DNA of 64,000 nucleotides from an uncultured Geobacteraceae bacterium. Lineage in GTDB: Bacteria; Desulfobacterota; Desulfuromonadia; Geobacterales; Pseudopelobacteraceae. The notes below the pieces were generated by a model. That model had not been told where the DNA came from, ran no database searches, and was given only the letters and a program-made list of their open reading frames with translations. The position numbers and the translations under genes are program-made. Location of the stretch: positions 38,987 through 102,986 of the forward strand of contig CAIUSO010000151.1 of the NCBI GenBank assembly GCA_903901875.1, read 5' to 3'. Below, one piece after another: positions 20,647-29,317 of the stretch. Numbering within the stretch: the stretch's first letter is position 1; every line of letters starts with the position of its first letter.

Positions 20647-21669
20647 TTACTTCTGCGACAGGCGATGGACGCACTCTACCATGAAGATGGCATTTGCCGG
20701 TGGAACTGTGGGCAGGATACCATGTCCCAGGTTGAAAATGTGTCCGGGACGGCCGGCGTTTTCTTCAAGCACCCGTTTCACTTCCCGCTCGATGATTTCC
20801 GGTGTGGCATAGAGCACCGTTGGGTCCAGATTCCCCTGAACGGCCATCTCCGGGCCGATTAAATCCCGTGCCTCGCCAAGGTTCACATGCCAGTCAAGTC
20901 CCATGACATCCCCCCCTGCCTTTTTAACCGTGTTAAGCATGGATCCGGAACCCTTGACAAAATGAATGACCGGCGTTTCCAGGCGATTCAGGCCATTGAT
21001 CAGGCGGGACGTATAGGGCATCACATACCGCTCGTAATCGGCGGGAGAGAGAATGCCCCCCCAGGTATCAAAGATCTGGATACACTGGGCACCGGCCGTA
21101 ATCTGGGCGTTCAGATATTCGATACTCATGGAGGTGATCTTCTCCATGAGAGCGGCATAGACCTCGGGGGCGGCATACATCATCCGCTTGATCTGGGCAA
21201 AATCCTTGGATCCCTTACCTTCAACCATATAACAGGCCAGGGTAAAAGGTGCGCCACCGAAGCCGATCAACGGCACTTTTCCCGACAGCTCACGGCGAAG
21301 AATTTTGATGGTTTCCAGCACGTAGGGCACGTCCTGTTCCATCTGGGGAATACGAAGTTTCTCCACATCGGCCATGCTCCTGATCGGGCTCTCAAACACC
21401 GGACCTGGCACAAAATCAAGCTTCATCCCCATGGGCTCCACCGGAGTCAGGATGTCGGAGAACATAATGGCCGCATCTACGCCGAGAATATCAACGGGCT
21501 GAATGGTAACTTCGGCTGCCAGTTCAGGGGTTTTGCACAATTCCAGGAAGGTGCATTTGGACCGGACCGCCATATATTCCGGCAGGTAACGACCAGCCTG
21601 ACGCATCAACCATACCGGAGTCCGATCAACCGGCTTTCCCCAACAGGCATCAAGAAAACGCATATTCAT
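20647..21669 (-). CDS. hemE: Uroporphyrinogen decarboxylase
   Basis: Heme-synthesis enzyme that removes four carboxylates from uroporphyrinogen III to give coproporphyrinogen III; cytoplasmic. 340 residues, normal length. Signature motifs: PVWLMRQAGRYLPEY near the N terminus (substrate arginines), FSDILTPVEPMGMKL with the catalytic aspartate, GFGGAPFTLACYM, and FNLGHGILP near the C terminus. The frame is open 84 bases upstream, but GAGGAGAATT precedes the ATG at 21669. A strong promoter lies 55 bases upstream. Confidence 0.98.
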   Translation of the reverse strand: MNMRFLDACWGKPVDRTPVWLMRQAGRYLPEYMAVRSKCTFLELCKTPELAAEVTIQPVDILGVDAAIMFSDILTPVEPMGMKLDFVPGPVFESPIRSMADVEKLRIPQMEQDVPYVLETIKILRRELSGKVPLIGFGGAPFTLACYMVEGKGSKDFAQIKRMMYAAPEVYAALMEKITSMSIEYLNAQITAGAQCIQIFDTWGGILSPADYERYVMPYTSRLINGLNRLETPVIHFVKGSGSMLNTVKKAGGDVMGLDWHVNLGEARDLIGPEMAVQGNLDPTVLYATPEIIEREVKRVLEENAGRPGHIFNLGHGILPTVPPANAIFMVECVHRLSQK

Positions 21670-21723
21670 ATAATTCTCCTCAATAACGCACTCAGGCGTA
21701 TAAATTGGCACATAAAACAGTGC

Positions 21724-21753
21724 ATTATAATTGTATCCAGGGTGATACGTCAA
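21724..21753 (-). promoter_or_regulatory. Strong sigma-70 promoter of hemE
   Basis: Minus strand TTGACG (21753-21748), 18-base spacer, perfect TATAAT (21729-21724). Predicted start near 21717 gives a leader of about 48 bases. It lets hemE and the genes after it be expressed independently of the Ara4N cluster upstream. Confidence 0.75.
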
Positions 21754-21773
21754 ACAAATTACGGAGAAGCGGA

Positions 21774-21977
21774 CTATTCCGTCTCAACCAGAAAGCGTCT
21801 TTTTCCGTAAACGACCCGGTCACCGGGGTATAGCTTGCGCCCCCGGCGAAGTTCAACCTCCCCATTAACGGTGATATACCCTTCGGCAATCATCATTTTT
21901 GCTTCACCGCCGGAAGAGACCGCATTTTCTGCTTTTAAAAAGCTGTCTAACTTTATGAATGGAGTTGTTATCTGCAT
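21774..21977 (-). CDS. S4-domain RNA-binding protein (YbcJ/RlbA-like)
   Basis: 67 residues consisting of one S4 fold: ITTPFIKLDSFLKAENAVSSGGEAKMMIAEGYITVNGEVELRRGRKLYPGDRVVYG. The segment SGGEAKMMIAEGYITVNGEVELRRGRKL matches the small ribosome-associated S4 proteins of the YbcJ/YaaA group. Probable RNA-binding role in ribosome function; exact partner unknown. It overlaps the arnD end by 10 bases, so it is co-transcribed with the Ara4N genes although functionally unrelated. Confidence 0.9.
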   Translation of the reverse strand: MQITTPFIKLDSFLKAENAVSSGGEAKMMIAEGYITVNGEVELRRGRKLYPGDRVVYGKRRFLVETE

Positions 21978-22903
21978 GGCTGAACCGTTTCCCCTTCCGC
22001 TGAACTCTGAATCGCCACCGGCATGGCACGCCCTTCCACATATCCCATCCGGAGTTCACAATGGGGAGCCCCGACGCCAAACTCGGCGGCAGCCTCACCA
22101 AGGGGAATATATCGAACCGTACGCTGCGCCAGACGGGCCAGCAGGTCCACAAACTGTTCCTTGAGGGCATTCCCCTCAAGCTCTGCATGGATGGTATGGA
22201 CGTTCAGTCCCGGCTTCAGAAGTTGCAGGTACTGAGCGTTGATGGTTTCCGTCGTAATTCCGTTTTCACCAAGAAGTTCATCCATGGTCGGCCAGGTTGA
22301 CGGGATCTGCAGGGTACGAAAGCTACGTCCATCCATGATCGGAAAAAAAGGGCATCGACCACGGGAATCGCTGCTGTAGGTCAGCCCCATGGAATCCTGC
22401 ACTTCAAGGGAGTCCGCCGTGACCGTCCACCCCGGCGCAGCGGTGGTTTGGGCCGGGGCTCCAAAAATCACCTTAAATGCGCCGTTAGCCAGGCCAAGCT
22501 CACGGGCAACATCTTTTTTGTCGTAGCGGGGCAGGTAATCGTGCCATTTGACATGGTCCCAGCAGTGAATCCCCACCTCGTGCCCCGCCGCTTTCACCGA
22601 TGCAATGACCTCCGCCAAATCTTTGGCAATAGCCGGTGCCGGCAGCAGCGTACCGTACAGCATGGTTCGCACGCCGTACATCGATGGTGCCCTGGTACGC
22701 ATCATTTTTTTCAGGAACCCCGGATGAAAAATTCGCCGCACCGCTTTACCGGAATTATCGGGGCCGAGGGAGAAATAAAATGTTGCCCGAACACCAAACT
22801 GTCGAAGTATTTTCAGCAGGTTCGGAATACCCTCACGGGTCCCCACATAGGTATCAACATCGACCTTGAAGGCCACAACTGAAGCTGTTTCACCCATTGG
22901 CAC
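21968..22903 (-). CDS. arnD: ArnD, 4-deoxy-4-formamido-arabinose-phosphoundecaprenol deformylase
   Basis: Polysaccharide-deacetylase-family (NodB fold) enzyme that removes the formyl group from undecaprenyl-phosphate-Ara4FN. 311 residues. Motif 1 is KVDVDTYVGTREGIP (catalytic and metal aspartates), motif 2 is GHEVGIHCWDHVKWHDYLPR with the metal histidines, and the later FGAPAQTTAAPGWTVTADSL is typical of ArnD. Periplasmic-face membrane association is known for the E. coli enzyme. It follows the ArnA dehydrogenase gene by 20 bases. Confidence 0.92.
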   Translation of the reverse strand: MPMGETASVVAFKVDVDTYVGTREGIPNLLKILRQFGVRATFYFSLGPDNSGKAVRRIFHPGFLKKMMRTRAPSMYGVRTMLYGTLLPAPAIAKDLAEVIASVKAAGHEVGIHCWDHVKWHDYLPRYDKKDVARELGLANGAFKVIFGAPAQTTAAPGWTVTADSLEVQDSMGLTYSSDSRGRCPFFPIMDGRSFRTLQIPSTWPTMDELLGENGITTETINAQYLQLLKPGLNVHTIHAELEGNALKEQFVDLLARLAQRTVRYIPLGEAAAEFGVGAPHCELRMGYVEGRAMPVAIQSSAEGETVQPCR

Positions 22904-22923
22904 CCCTCTCGCTCGCTGTCATT

Positions 22924-23964
22924 TCAGAGCAGATGCTCAATCTTCTGCCGATCCTCAACCAGATAGAAATCAAGGGTTTTCCGCAGGGCATCATCTATCG
23001 TAGTCTTTGGTTCCCATCCGAGCCGTTCCTTGGCGTTTTTCACTGACGGTACCCGGTTAAGCATATCCTGATACCCTTTGCCATAGTAGCTGTCAGAAGT
23101 GACGTCAATAATCCGGCAGTTTTCAGCTTTTTCCCGATAGGCCGGGTATTCCTTGACCAGGGAGATCAGTTTTTCAGCCAGTTCACGCACTGACAGATCG
23201 TTGTGCGGGTTGCCAATATTGAAAATCCCCCCGCTAGCGGCACCATTTTCGTTGGCAATGATTTTCATCAGACAGTCGATGCCATCTTCGACAAAGGTAA
23301 AGGAACGACGCTGACCGCCACCGTCAACCAGCTGGATCGGTTCACCGGCAACGATGTTGTAGAGGAACTGGGTCAACACCCGGGAACTCCCCTCTTTGGC
23401 GGTGCTGATACTGTCAAGCTTGGGTCCGATCCAGTTGAAGGGGCGGAACAGGGTGTACTGTAACCCTTCATGATTACCATAGGCATAAATAACCCGGTCC
23501 AGCATCTGCTTGGCACAGGAGTAAATCCACCGTTCCTTGTTGATGGGGCCAAGCATGAGCGGTGAATTTTCCTCATCAAATTCCCGGTCCGGGCTCATGC
23601 CGTACACTTCAGAGGTTGACGGAAAGATTACCCTCTTCTTATATTTGGCACAGAGGCGAATAATTTTCAGGTTCTCTTCGAAATCGAGTTCAAATACCCG
23701 CAGTGGGTCCTTCACATAAGTAACCGGCGTGGCAATGGCAACGAGCGGCAGCACCACATCACATTTTTTGATATTATACTCAATCCACTCTTTATTGATG
23801 GTTATATCCCCCTCAAGGAAATGGAAACGGGGATCACCGAGAGAATGTTCCAGTTTGTCACACGCCATGTCCAGCCCGAAGACCTCCCAATCGGTGGTCG
23901 CCAGGATCCGCCGGGTGAGGGTGTTGCCGATAAAACCGTTGACACCAAGTATAAGTACTTTCAC
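22924..23964 (-). CDS. arnA: ArnA-type UDP-glucuronate C4-dehydrogenase/decarboxylase (stand-alone)
   Basis: Short-chain-dehydrogenase enzyme that oxidatively decarboxylates UDP-glucuronate to UDP-4-keto-pentose. 346 residues corresponding to the C-terminal half of E. coli ArnA. NAD site GVNGFIGNTLTRRIL at 7-21, catalytic serine region FPSTSEVYGMS, tyrosine-lysine YSCAKQ, and FRPFNWIGPKLDSI with the decarboxylase arginine region. In E. coli this domain is fused to the formyltransferase; here that activity is encoded by the preceding gene, 39 bases upstream. Confidence 0.93.
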   Translation of the reverse strand: MKVLILGVNGFIGNTLTRRILATTDWEVFGLDMACDKLEHSLGDPRFHFLEGDITINKEWIEYNIKKCDVVLPLVAIATPVTYVKDPLRVFELDFEENLKIIRLCAKYKKRVIFPSTSEVYGMSPDREFDEENSPLMLGPINKERWIYSCAKQMLDRVIYAYGNHEGLQYTLFRPFNWIGPKLDSISTAKEGSSRVLTQFLYNIVAGEPIQLVDGGGQRRSFTFVEDGIDCLMKIIANENGAASGGIFNIGNPHNDLSVRELAEKLISLVKEYPAYREKAENCRIIDVTSDSYYGKGYQDMLNRVPSVKNAKERLGWEPKTTIDDALRKTLDFYLVEDRQKIEHLL

Positions 23965-24003
23965 AGTTGCTCCTTATTGATTCGTGGAAATAACAAAGAA
24001 AAT

Positions 24004-24915
24004 TCAGGTAAATTGTAACAATACCGTGGGATACCGGGCCGCAAACTGCACAGCCGATTCTTCCGCCATCCCGCCGGTCTGCACCGTTTTCAGTTCCAGT
24101 AGACCGTCACCGGTACCCACCAAAAAAGGTTCAGTTGACACGACCTGCCCCGGTTTCGCTGTTCCATGCACCGGCCACGCGCCCCACACCGTAACCGTGG
24201 TATCCTCCAGATGGGTAAACGCACCCGGGTAGGGATGGGTAACTCCCCGTACCAGATTATAAATCTGGACGGCACTTTTTGACCAGTCAATCAGTCCGTC
24301 TGCAGGTTTACGGCCACCATGGTAACTCCCCTGTGCCAAGTCCATCGGAATACGGGGGGCGGTTCCTGCAACCAACCGGGGCCATGAGCGCCTGATAACC
24401 GCTACCGCCGCCCCAGCCAGGGAGGTGAAGACATCAAAGGCTGTGTCGGTAAAGGATATTGTCACCTTTTCCTGGTCAACAATATCGCCGGCATCGGGCT
24501 TGGCCGCCATGTAATGGAGCGTTGCCCCGCTTTCAGTTTCTCCGTTAATCACCGCCCAGTTGACCGGCACCCTCCCCCGGTATCTGGGCAGATAGGAACC
24601 ATGAAGGTTCAGCGCTCCCCGCGTTGCCAGATCAAGGATTCCTGTGTTGATCATATTTCGGTAGTAAAAGGAAAGGATGAAATCGGGAGCGATCCGGGCA
24701 ACCAGAGCACGGTTCTCCGGCTCATTGATACTGCTGGTTATGGTGGGGATGGAATGTTTTTCAGCCAGCTCGCGAACCGACTTGAACCAGATTTCCTCAC
24801 CCGGAGAATCTTCATGGGTAAAAACCAGTGCGACATCCGCCCCCTGAAGCAGCAATTCTTCCAGGCAGCCATACCCCACGTTGTGATACGCACAGACCAC
24901 GATCCGGTTATTCAT
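24004..24915 (-). CDS. arnA: ArnA-type UDP-Ara4N formyltransferase (stand-alone)
   Basis: Methionyl-tRNA-formyltransferase-like enzyme that N-formylates UDP-Ara4N using 10-formyltetrahydrofolate. 303 residues, matching the N-terminal half of E. coli ArnA: IVVCAYHNVGYGCLEELL at the start, the catalytic NLHGSYLPRYRGRVPVNWAVINGE box (N, H) with the later DAGDIV aspartate, then a C-terminal OB-like domain. The ATG at 24915 overlaps the arnC end by 8 bases; longer frames into arnC are not needed. No strong Shine-Dalgarno, so coupling to arnC is likely. Confidence 0.92.
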   Translation of the reverse strand: MNNRIVVCAYHNVGYGCLEELLLQGADVALVFTHEDSPGEEIWFKSVRELAEKHSIPTITSSINEPENRALVARIAPDFILSFYYRNMINTGILDLATRGALNLHGSYLPRYRGRVPVNWAVINGETESGATLHYMAAKPDAGDIVDQEKVTISFTDTAFDVFTSLAGAAVAVIRRSWPRLVAGTAPRIPMDLAQGSYHGGRKPADGLIDWSKSAVQIYNLVRGVTHPYPGAFTHLEDTTVTVWGAWPVHGTAKPGQVVSTEPFLVGTGDGLLELKTVQTGGMAEESAVQFAARYPTVLLQFT

Positions 24916-25846
24916 CGACTGCTGCCCCATGCACACGGCGCACCACGTAACGGGGACGCCGGCGCACTTCCTGATAGATCCGCCCCACGTACTCCCCGAC
25001 AATACCGATGCCAAATATGGTTATGCCGATAAAGAAAAACATGATGGCAAAAAGGGTGAAGACCCCCTCAACCTCCGCACCAACGATGAAACGTCGTACC
25101 AGCAAAAAGAGGGCAAAAGCGACGGCAAACAGCGAGGTAAAAATGCCCATGAGGGCAAACAGTTGGAGCGGCACCACCGAAAAGCCGGTCATCAAATCGA
25201 AGTTGAGCCGGATAAGCCGGTACAACGAATACTTGCTCTCCCCTTCAAGGCGCTCGGCATGGGCAACGGGAACTTCACCCGGATTGGTGGCAAAGGTCTG
25301 GGCCAGTGCGGGGATAAAGGTGGAGCTTTCACTGCACCGATTCATATTATCAACCACATTGCGCCGATACGCCCGCAGCATACAGCCATAATCGCTCATC
25401 TGCATACCGGTCATTTTACGGGTAACGACGTTTACCATCAGTGATGCGGACTTGCGAGCAAAGGAGTCCTGCCGTTTCTGGCGCACACTCCCGACCACAT
25501 CATGCCCCTGCTCCACCGCTGCTATCAGTTTTGGAATTTCCTCCGGTGGGTTTTGCAGATCGGCATCAAGGGTAACGACAATTTCACCCCGGCTGATTTC
25601 AAACGCAGCCATAATCGCCATATGCTGACCAAAGTTACCATTAAACTCGACAACCCGCACTTCACTGTAGCCGGCGGCAAGGTTCTTGAGCATCTCCAGC
25701 GAGCGATCCTTGCTGCCGTCATCGGTAAAAATAATCTCAAACGGCTTACCCAGACCCTGCATCACCGGATAGAGTCTGCCGAAAAGCCGGTCCAGGTTCC
25801 CCTCTTCGTTGTAAACCGGTACCACGATAGAAATATACGGGATCAT
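24908..25846 (-). CDS. arnC: ArnC, undecaprenyl-phosphate Ara4FN transferase
   Basis: Family 2 glycosyltransferase moving Ara4-formyl-N to undecaprenyl phosphate at the inner membrane. 312 residues: ISIVVPVYNEEGNLDRLF, the TDDGSKD and TLDADLQNPPEEIPKL nucleotide-sugar/metal motifs, a QxxRW-like region, and two C-terminal membrane helices (about 233-258 and 268-292) ending in RRRPRYVV. Overlaps arnB by 4 bases (ATGA). The specific assignment depends on the neighbouring arnB, arnA-type and arnD genes; alone it could be read as a dolichol-phosphate-type transferase. Confidence 0.92.
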   Translation of the reverse strand: MIPYISIVVPVYNEEGNLDRLFGRLYPVMQGLGKPFEIIFTDDGSKDRSLEMLKNLAAGYSEVRVVEFNGNFGQHMAIMAAFEISRGEIVVTLDADLQNPPEEIPKLIAAVEQGHDVVGSVRQKRQDSFARKSASLMVNVVTRKMTGMQMSDYGCMLRAYRRNVVDNMNRCSESSTFIPALAQTFATNPGEVPVAHAERLEGESKYSLYRLIRLNFDLMTGFSVVPLQLFALMGIFTSLFAVAFALFLLVRRFIVGAEVEGVFTLFAIMFFFIGITIFGIGIVGEYVGRIYQEVRRRPRYVVRRVHGAAVDE

Positions 25847-27006
25847 TTCCTGTTTCTCGCTAGTACTGTTTTGACCGCCGCGACAACATCGCAGGCATCA
25901 TCCTGTGTCATTTTCGGAAACAGCGGCAGGGACAAAATACGATCGGAAGCGTAATCGGCGTTGGGCAGACTGTTCTCCGGCTGGGGAAGATTTTCCCGGT
26001 ACCAGGGGTGGTGATGCACCGCTTTATAATGTAATCCCGTGCCGATATTCTCTTTTTTCAGTTCGGCCATGAAGCTGTCACGATCCAGTGACAGCAGCTC
26101 AATCCGCACCAAGGGGGTGTAGAGATGCCAGGCATGGCGCTGCTGGTATGGTGCCAGAGCAGGAATTGCCAGTTCAGCAACGTCGGCAAACTCCCTGTTA
26201 TAGAATTCGGCAATGTCCTTCCGGCTGTCGATGAATCCATCCAGTTTCGGCAGTTGATGGATACCGATTGCCGCCTGGATATCCATCATGTTGTACTTGA
26301 AACCGGGGAGCAGAATATCGTAATTGGGCGTGCCGGATGCGGCAAAGCGTTTCCACGCCTCACGGCTCATGCCGTGGAACTTGAGCAGGGAGACCTCTTC
26401 GGCAAGGGTCTCATCTCCGGTACAGACCATCCCCCCCTCACCGGTGGTAATATTCTTGTTGGGGTGAAAGGAAAAAATGGCAACAGAATCCAGGGAGCCG
26501 ATACGCTTCCCTTTGTATTCAGTACCGGCCGCATGGGCGGCATCCTCAATGACCGTCAGGCCGAATTCTGTGGCTAATGCGAATATGGGATCCATATCGC
26601 AGGATTGGCCGGCAAAATGGACCGGAATAATGGCACGGGTTCGGGGAGTAATTTTCTCCCGGATTTTTGTGGCATCGACATTCAGGGTTCCAGGCTCGAT
26701 ATCAACCAGAACCGGCACGCCACCGGCAAGGATAATCATGCTTACCGTGGAGACAAAGGTCATGGGGGTAGTAATGATCTCATCCCCCTCCTGGATTTTC
26801 AGGGCCAGAAGCGTCAAATGGAGACCCGCCGTCGCCGAACTGAGAGGCACGGAGAAGGGTGCTCCCACGTAGGCACCGAAGGCCTCTTCGAAGCGCTTGA
26901 CCTTCGGCCCGGTGGTAATCCAGCCGGACCGGAGGGAGTCAACTACCTCATTGATCTCGGCATCTTCGATTGTCGGTGTTGAAAAGGGGAGAAACTCGTT
27001 TCGCAC
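25843..27006 (-). CDS. arnB: ArnB, UDP-Ara4O aminotransferase
   Basis: DegT/DnrJ/EryC1-family PLP aminotransferase that converts UDP-4-keto-arabinose to UDP-Ara4N with glutamate. 387 residues. PLP-contact motifs: SSATAGLHLTLLAL, EDAAHAAGTEYKG, and the lysine-bearing SFHPNKNITTGEGGM. The ORF extends 63 bases further, but GGAGGGTGAT stands 6 bases before a GTG at 27006 (VRNEFLPFS), the best start. It lies 79 bases after arnT and overlaps arnC. Confidence 0.93.
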   Translation of the reverse strand: MRNEFLPFSTPTIEDAEINEVVDSLRSGWITTGPKVKRFEEAFGAYVGAPFSVPLSSATAGLHLTLLALKIQEGDEIITTPMTFVSTVSMIILAGGVPVLVDIEPGTLNVDATKIREKITPRTRAIIPVHFAGQSCDMDPIFALATEFGLTVIEDAAHAAGTEYKGKRIGSLDSVAIFSFHPNKNITTGEGGMVCTGDETLAEEVSLLKFHGMSREAWKRFAASGTPNYDILLPGFKYNMMDIQAAIGIHQLPKLDGFIDSRKDIAEFYNREFADVAELAIPALAPYQQRHAWHLYTPLVRIELLSLDRDSFMAELKKENIGTGLHYKAVHHHPWYRENLPQPENSLPNADYASDRILSLPLFPKMTQDDACDVVAAVKTVLARNRK

Positions 27007-27084
27007 ATCACCCTCCAAGGAATATTGACCTGTATCGCTATTTATCGCACAACATGGGAGCGACTGCAAACTTTTTCAAACGGT

Positions 27085-28761
27085 TCAGCGATTTGAGATC
27101 AAGAGTTTGCGATGATCTTCTCCAATAACCCGTACCGATGTGACAGCAGTTGATTTCAGTTTTACCAGATCGGCGGAAGTGATCAGTGCAACCACATGGC
27201 GGCCCGAATCCCACAGGGAAGGGAAGCGCCCCTCTTCCATAAACCAGGCAGATTGGTCCCCCCGCTGGGCCCCAAACTCAAGTTCCCCCATGCTCCCGGC
27301 CAAAATCACCCGCCGTCCGGCATAAAAGGGCAATCCCTGCTCGTACCCCACGCTCACCACCGCCGTATCGGGCCCCGCATTCTCCTTCACCATGCGGCAG
27401 AGTTCCCGTGAACTTGCCATTTTTTCCGACACCAGCGGCAACACGACATGGGGCGCGGTCAGGGAAAGCAAAATCCCCCCCGTGACCAGAGTAATAAACA
27501 GTGGGGCCACCTTGCCGTCCCGTACGAAAACAAAGGCCATCACCCCTTCGAGCAGAAAGAGGGAACCGAGCAGCATCCCACCGGTGGGGGTCGCAAAGGG
27601 GATGGCCCCAAAAAGAGGAAGAGAGGCAAAAGGATAGGCGATGAAACCGCACCCGATAGCCACAAGTACTGAGGCCACCAGCAGACCGGATTTCCGGGGA
27701 ATGACGCTGTCATCCAGACAGCGGCTGAATAACCGCCCGACCAGCAGGGAAAGCGGCGCAAAGACCGGTAAAATGTACGGTATCAGCTTGGAGTGGGATT
27801 TTGAAAAGAACAGGAAGATAAAACCTGCCCAGATGAGCAGATAGATCAGGCGATCTCCCTGCTCCCCCTTCCGGTCACGCCAGGCCTGGACAACGGCTGA
27901 GGGGACAAAAAAAGACCAGGGCAACATGGTCAGGAGCAGTATGGGAATAAAAAACCATATCGGCTGATAACGACCGTGAACATTGCTGAGGAAACGCTGA
28001 AAATGTTCATGGATGAAAAAGAAGTGGGCAAACTCCGGATTCCTGAGTGACACCAGCACGAACCAGGGGGCAGCGACGGCAATAAACAGTAGCAGGCCAC
28101 TTGGCAGTGCCATTTTTCGGAGCAGTGACCAGCGCCGGCATAACAACAGGTACAGAAAAACAACTCCCCCCGGCAGGACGAACCCGATGAGACCCTTGGC
28201 CAGAAGAGCCAACGCGGCAAAAAGATAAAACAGGTAATAATGGCGATATTTGTGTGGTTCATTTTCCCGCGACGCCAAGAGGAATGAGCCGATTGCCACC
28301 GTCATGCAGAAGGTCAGGGTCATGTCGGTCAGATTGATGCGGCTTTGGATCAGGAAGCCGGTGGCCGAACCAAGTATCAGGGCACCCAGGAATCCCTCCC
28401 GACGCCCAAAGATCTTTCTCCCCAGATAGTAGGTGAACAGCACCGTCAATAACCCGCAGAGTGTGCCGGGAAAACGGCCGGCAAATTCCGTTTCGCCACA
28501 CAATTTCATCGAAATAATGTTGAGCCAGTAATGTAACGGCGGTTTTTCAAAATATTTTACATAATTGAGCATGGGCGTCACAAAATCACCCCGTTCAAGC
28601 ATCTCCCGGGGGATCTCACTGTATCGCCCTTCGTCCGGCTCCATCAACGGAAGACGGCCGAGAAACTGAAAGAAGGCGATACCAAAAAGCACCGTAAGTA
28701 CGGACAGATCCTTACGGGCCGTGACCGTTCTGGAGGTAATAAATTCAAAAAGAGACTTCAT
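27085..28761 (-). CDS. arnT: ArnT-like lipid A aminoarabinosyltransferase
   Basis: Family 39/83 membrane glycosyltransferase that attaches Ara4N from the undecaprenyl carrier to lipid A phosphates on the periplasmic side, lowering negative charge and sensitivity to cationic peptides. 558 residues, about a dozen membrane helices, the early GRLPLMEPDEGRYSEIPREML motif with catalytic acidic residues, and YFEKPPLHYWL. GAGGG precedes the ATG at 28761. It is the first gene of the Ara4N cluster. Other PMT-type transferases look similar; cluster context supports ArnT. Confidence 0.9.
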   Translation of the reverse strand: MKSLFEFITSRTVTARKDLSVLTVLFGIAFFQFLGRLPLMEPDEGRYSEIPREMLERGDFVTPMLNYVKYFEKPPLHYWLNIISMKLCGETEFAGRFPGTLCGLLTVLFTYYLGRKIFGRREGFLGALILGSATGFLIQSRINLTDMTLTFCMTVAIGSFLLASRENEPHKYRHYYLFYLFAALALLAKGLIGFVLPGGVVFLYLLLCRRWSLLRKMALPSGLLLFIAVAAPWFVLVSLRNPEFAHFFFIHEHFQRFLSNVHGRYQPIWFFIPILLLTMLPWSFFVPSAVVQAWRDRKGEQGDRLIYLLIWAGFIFLFFSKSHSKLIPYILPVFAPLSLLVGRLFSRCLDDSVIPRKSGLLVASVLVAIGCGFIAYPFASLPLFGAIPFATPTGGMLLGSLFLLEGVMAFVFVRDGKVAPLFITLVTGGILLSLTAPHVVLPLVSEKMASSRELCRMVKENAGPDTAVVSVGYEQGLPFYAGRRVILAGSMGELEFGAQRGDQSAWFMEEGRFPSLWDSGRHVVALITSADLVKLKSTAVTSVRVIGEDHRKLLISNR

Positions 28762-28793
28762 ATAATTCCCTCGGGACATTTAGGAGCTGTAAA

Positions 28794-28824
28794 CAAAAAA
28801 AAGGTATGGAGGTTACTCCATACC
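28794..28824 (-). terminator. Rho-independent terminator between the FlaG-like gene and arnT
   Basis: Minus strand GGTATGGAG, short loop, CTCCATACC, followed by TTTTTTTTG: a textbook terminator 67 bases after the FlaG-like stop and only about 33 bases before the arnT ATG. It isolates arnT from the flagellar-type gene, or, if the arn promoter lies upstream of it, works as an attenuator. Confidence 0.9.
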
Positions 28825-28825
28825 C

Positions 28826-28842
28826 TGTACCGTGATGGTACA
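28826..28842. promoter_or_regulatory. Small palindrome TGTACC-GTGAT-GGTACA
   Basis: A perfect 6+6 inverted repeat directly upstream (in the minus direction) of the terminator before arnT. It overlaps the only region where an arnT promoter could sit apart from the 30 bases after the terminator; operator function is inference. Confidence 0.3.
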
Positions 28843-28891
28843 TATAAATCAAGATTTTAAATGGCCCCCGTCACTAAAACGGAGCGCCGGC

Positions 28892-29272
28892 CTATGCCTT
28901 AATATTGGTCGTCAATTCACTTTTAGACATCAGGTCTTCAGTTTTTGCAACCATTTCTGTCGGAATCTGGTAAATAACGTTGTTGTTGCTGTCAAGAAAC
29001 TTTATCCGTACCTTACCCTGCGGATTATAGGACTCAACGATATGACTCATGGTCCGCCCCGGCTTGGCACCGGTTCCGGTCGCTGCCACAACAGGCTGCT
29101 TAACCGGGGCAACTGTCTTGCTGTTGGCACTGGTATCCATACTGTTCGCCTGTGCCACCTGTGCTGCAAGGGAAGTATCCTTCGCCCCCCCATCCTTTGT
29201 AGCCATCGCTGGCACATGGGGAGAAGGCAACTTGTAAGAAGCAGTATCAGCTGTAATTGAACTTAATCCCAT
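28892..29272 (-). CDS. FlaG-like protein
   Basis: 126 residues. The N-terminal two thirds are low-complexity, rich in Ala, Ser, Thr and Val. The C-terminal GRTMSHIVESYNPQGKVRIKFLDSNNNVIYQIPTEMVAKTEDLM resembles the FlaG domain (a V+x+D...VI+QIP pattern). FlaG proteins affect flagellar filament length. GGAGGTG precedes the ATG at 29272. It follows a small gene with a sigma-28 promoter, 45 bases downstream of its stop, consistent with late flagellar control. Confidence 0.65.
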   Translation of the reverse strand: MGLSSITADTASYKLPSPHVPAMATKDGGAKDTSLAAQVAQANSMDTSANSKTVAPVKQPVVAATGTGAKPGRTMSHIVESYNPQGKVRIKFLDSNNNVIYQIPTEMVAKTEDLMSKSELTTNIKA

Positions 29273-29317
29273 AACACACCTCCACACGCTCTGCTCGAAC
29301 CATGCCGCAGCAGGTTA

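Noticed and set aside
22899..22915. GG-N10-GC spacing resembling a sigma-54 promoter on the plus strand
   Set aside because: The -12 part (CTCGCT) is off consensus and the element points into genes on the opposite strand.
28859..28891. Possible arnT promoter TTGATT-17-TACAGG just after the FlaG-like gene
   Set aside because: Both hexamers are poor and a strong terminator would follow; mentioned only as part of the attenuator question.
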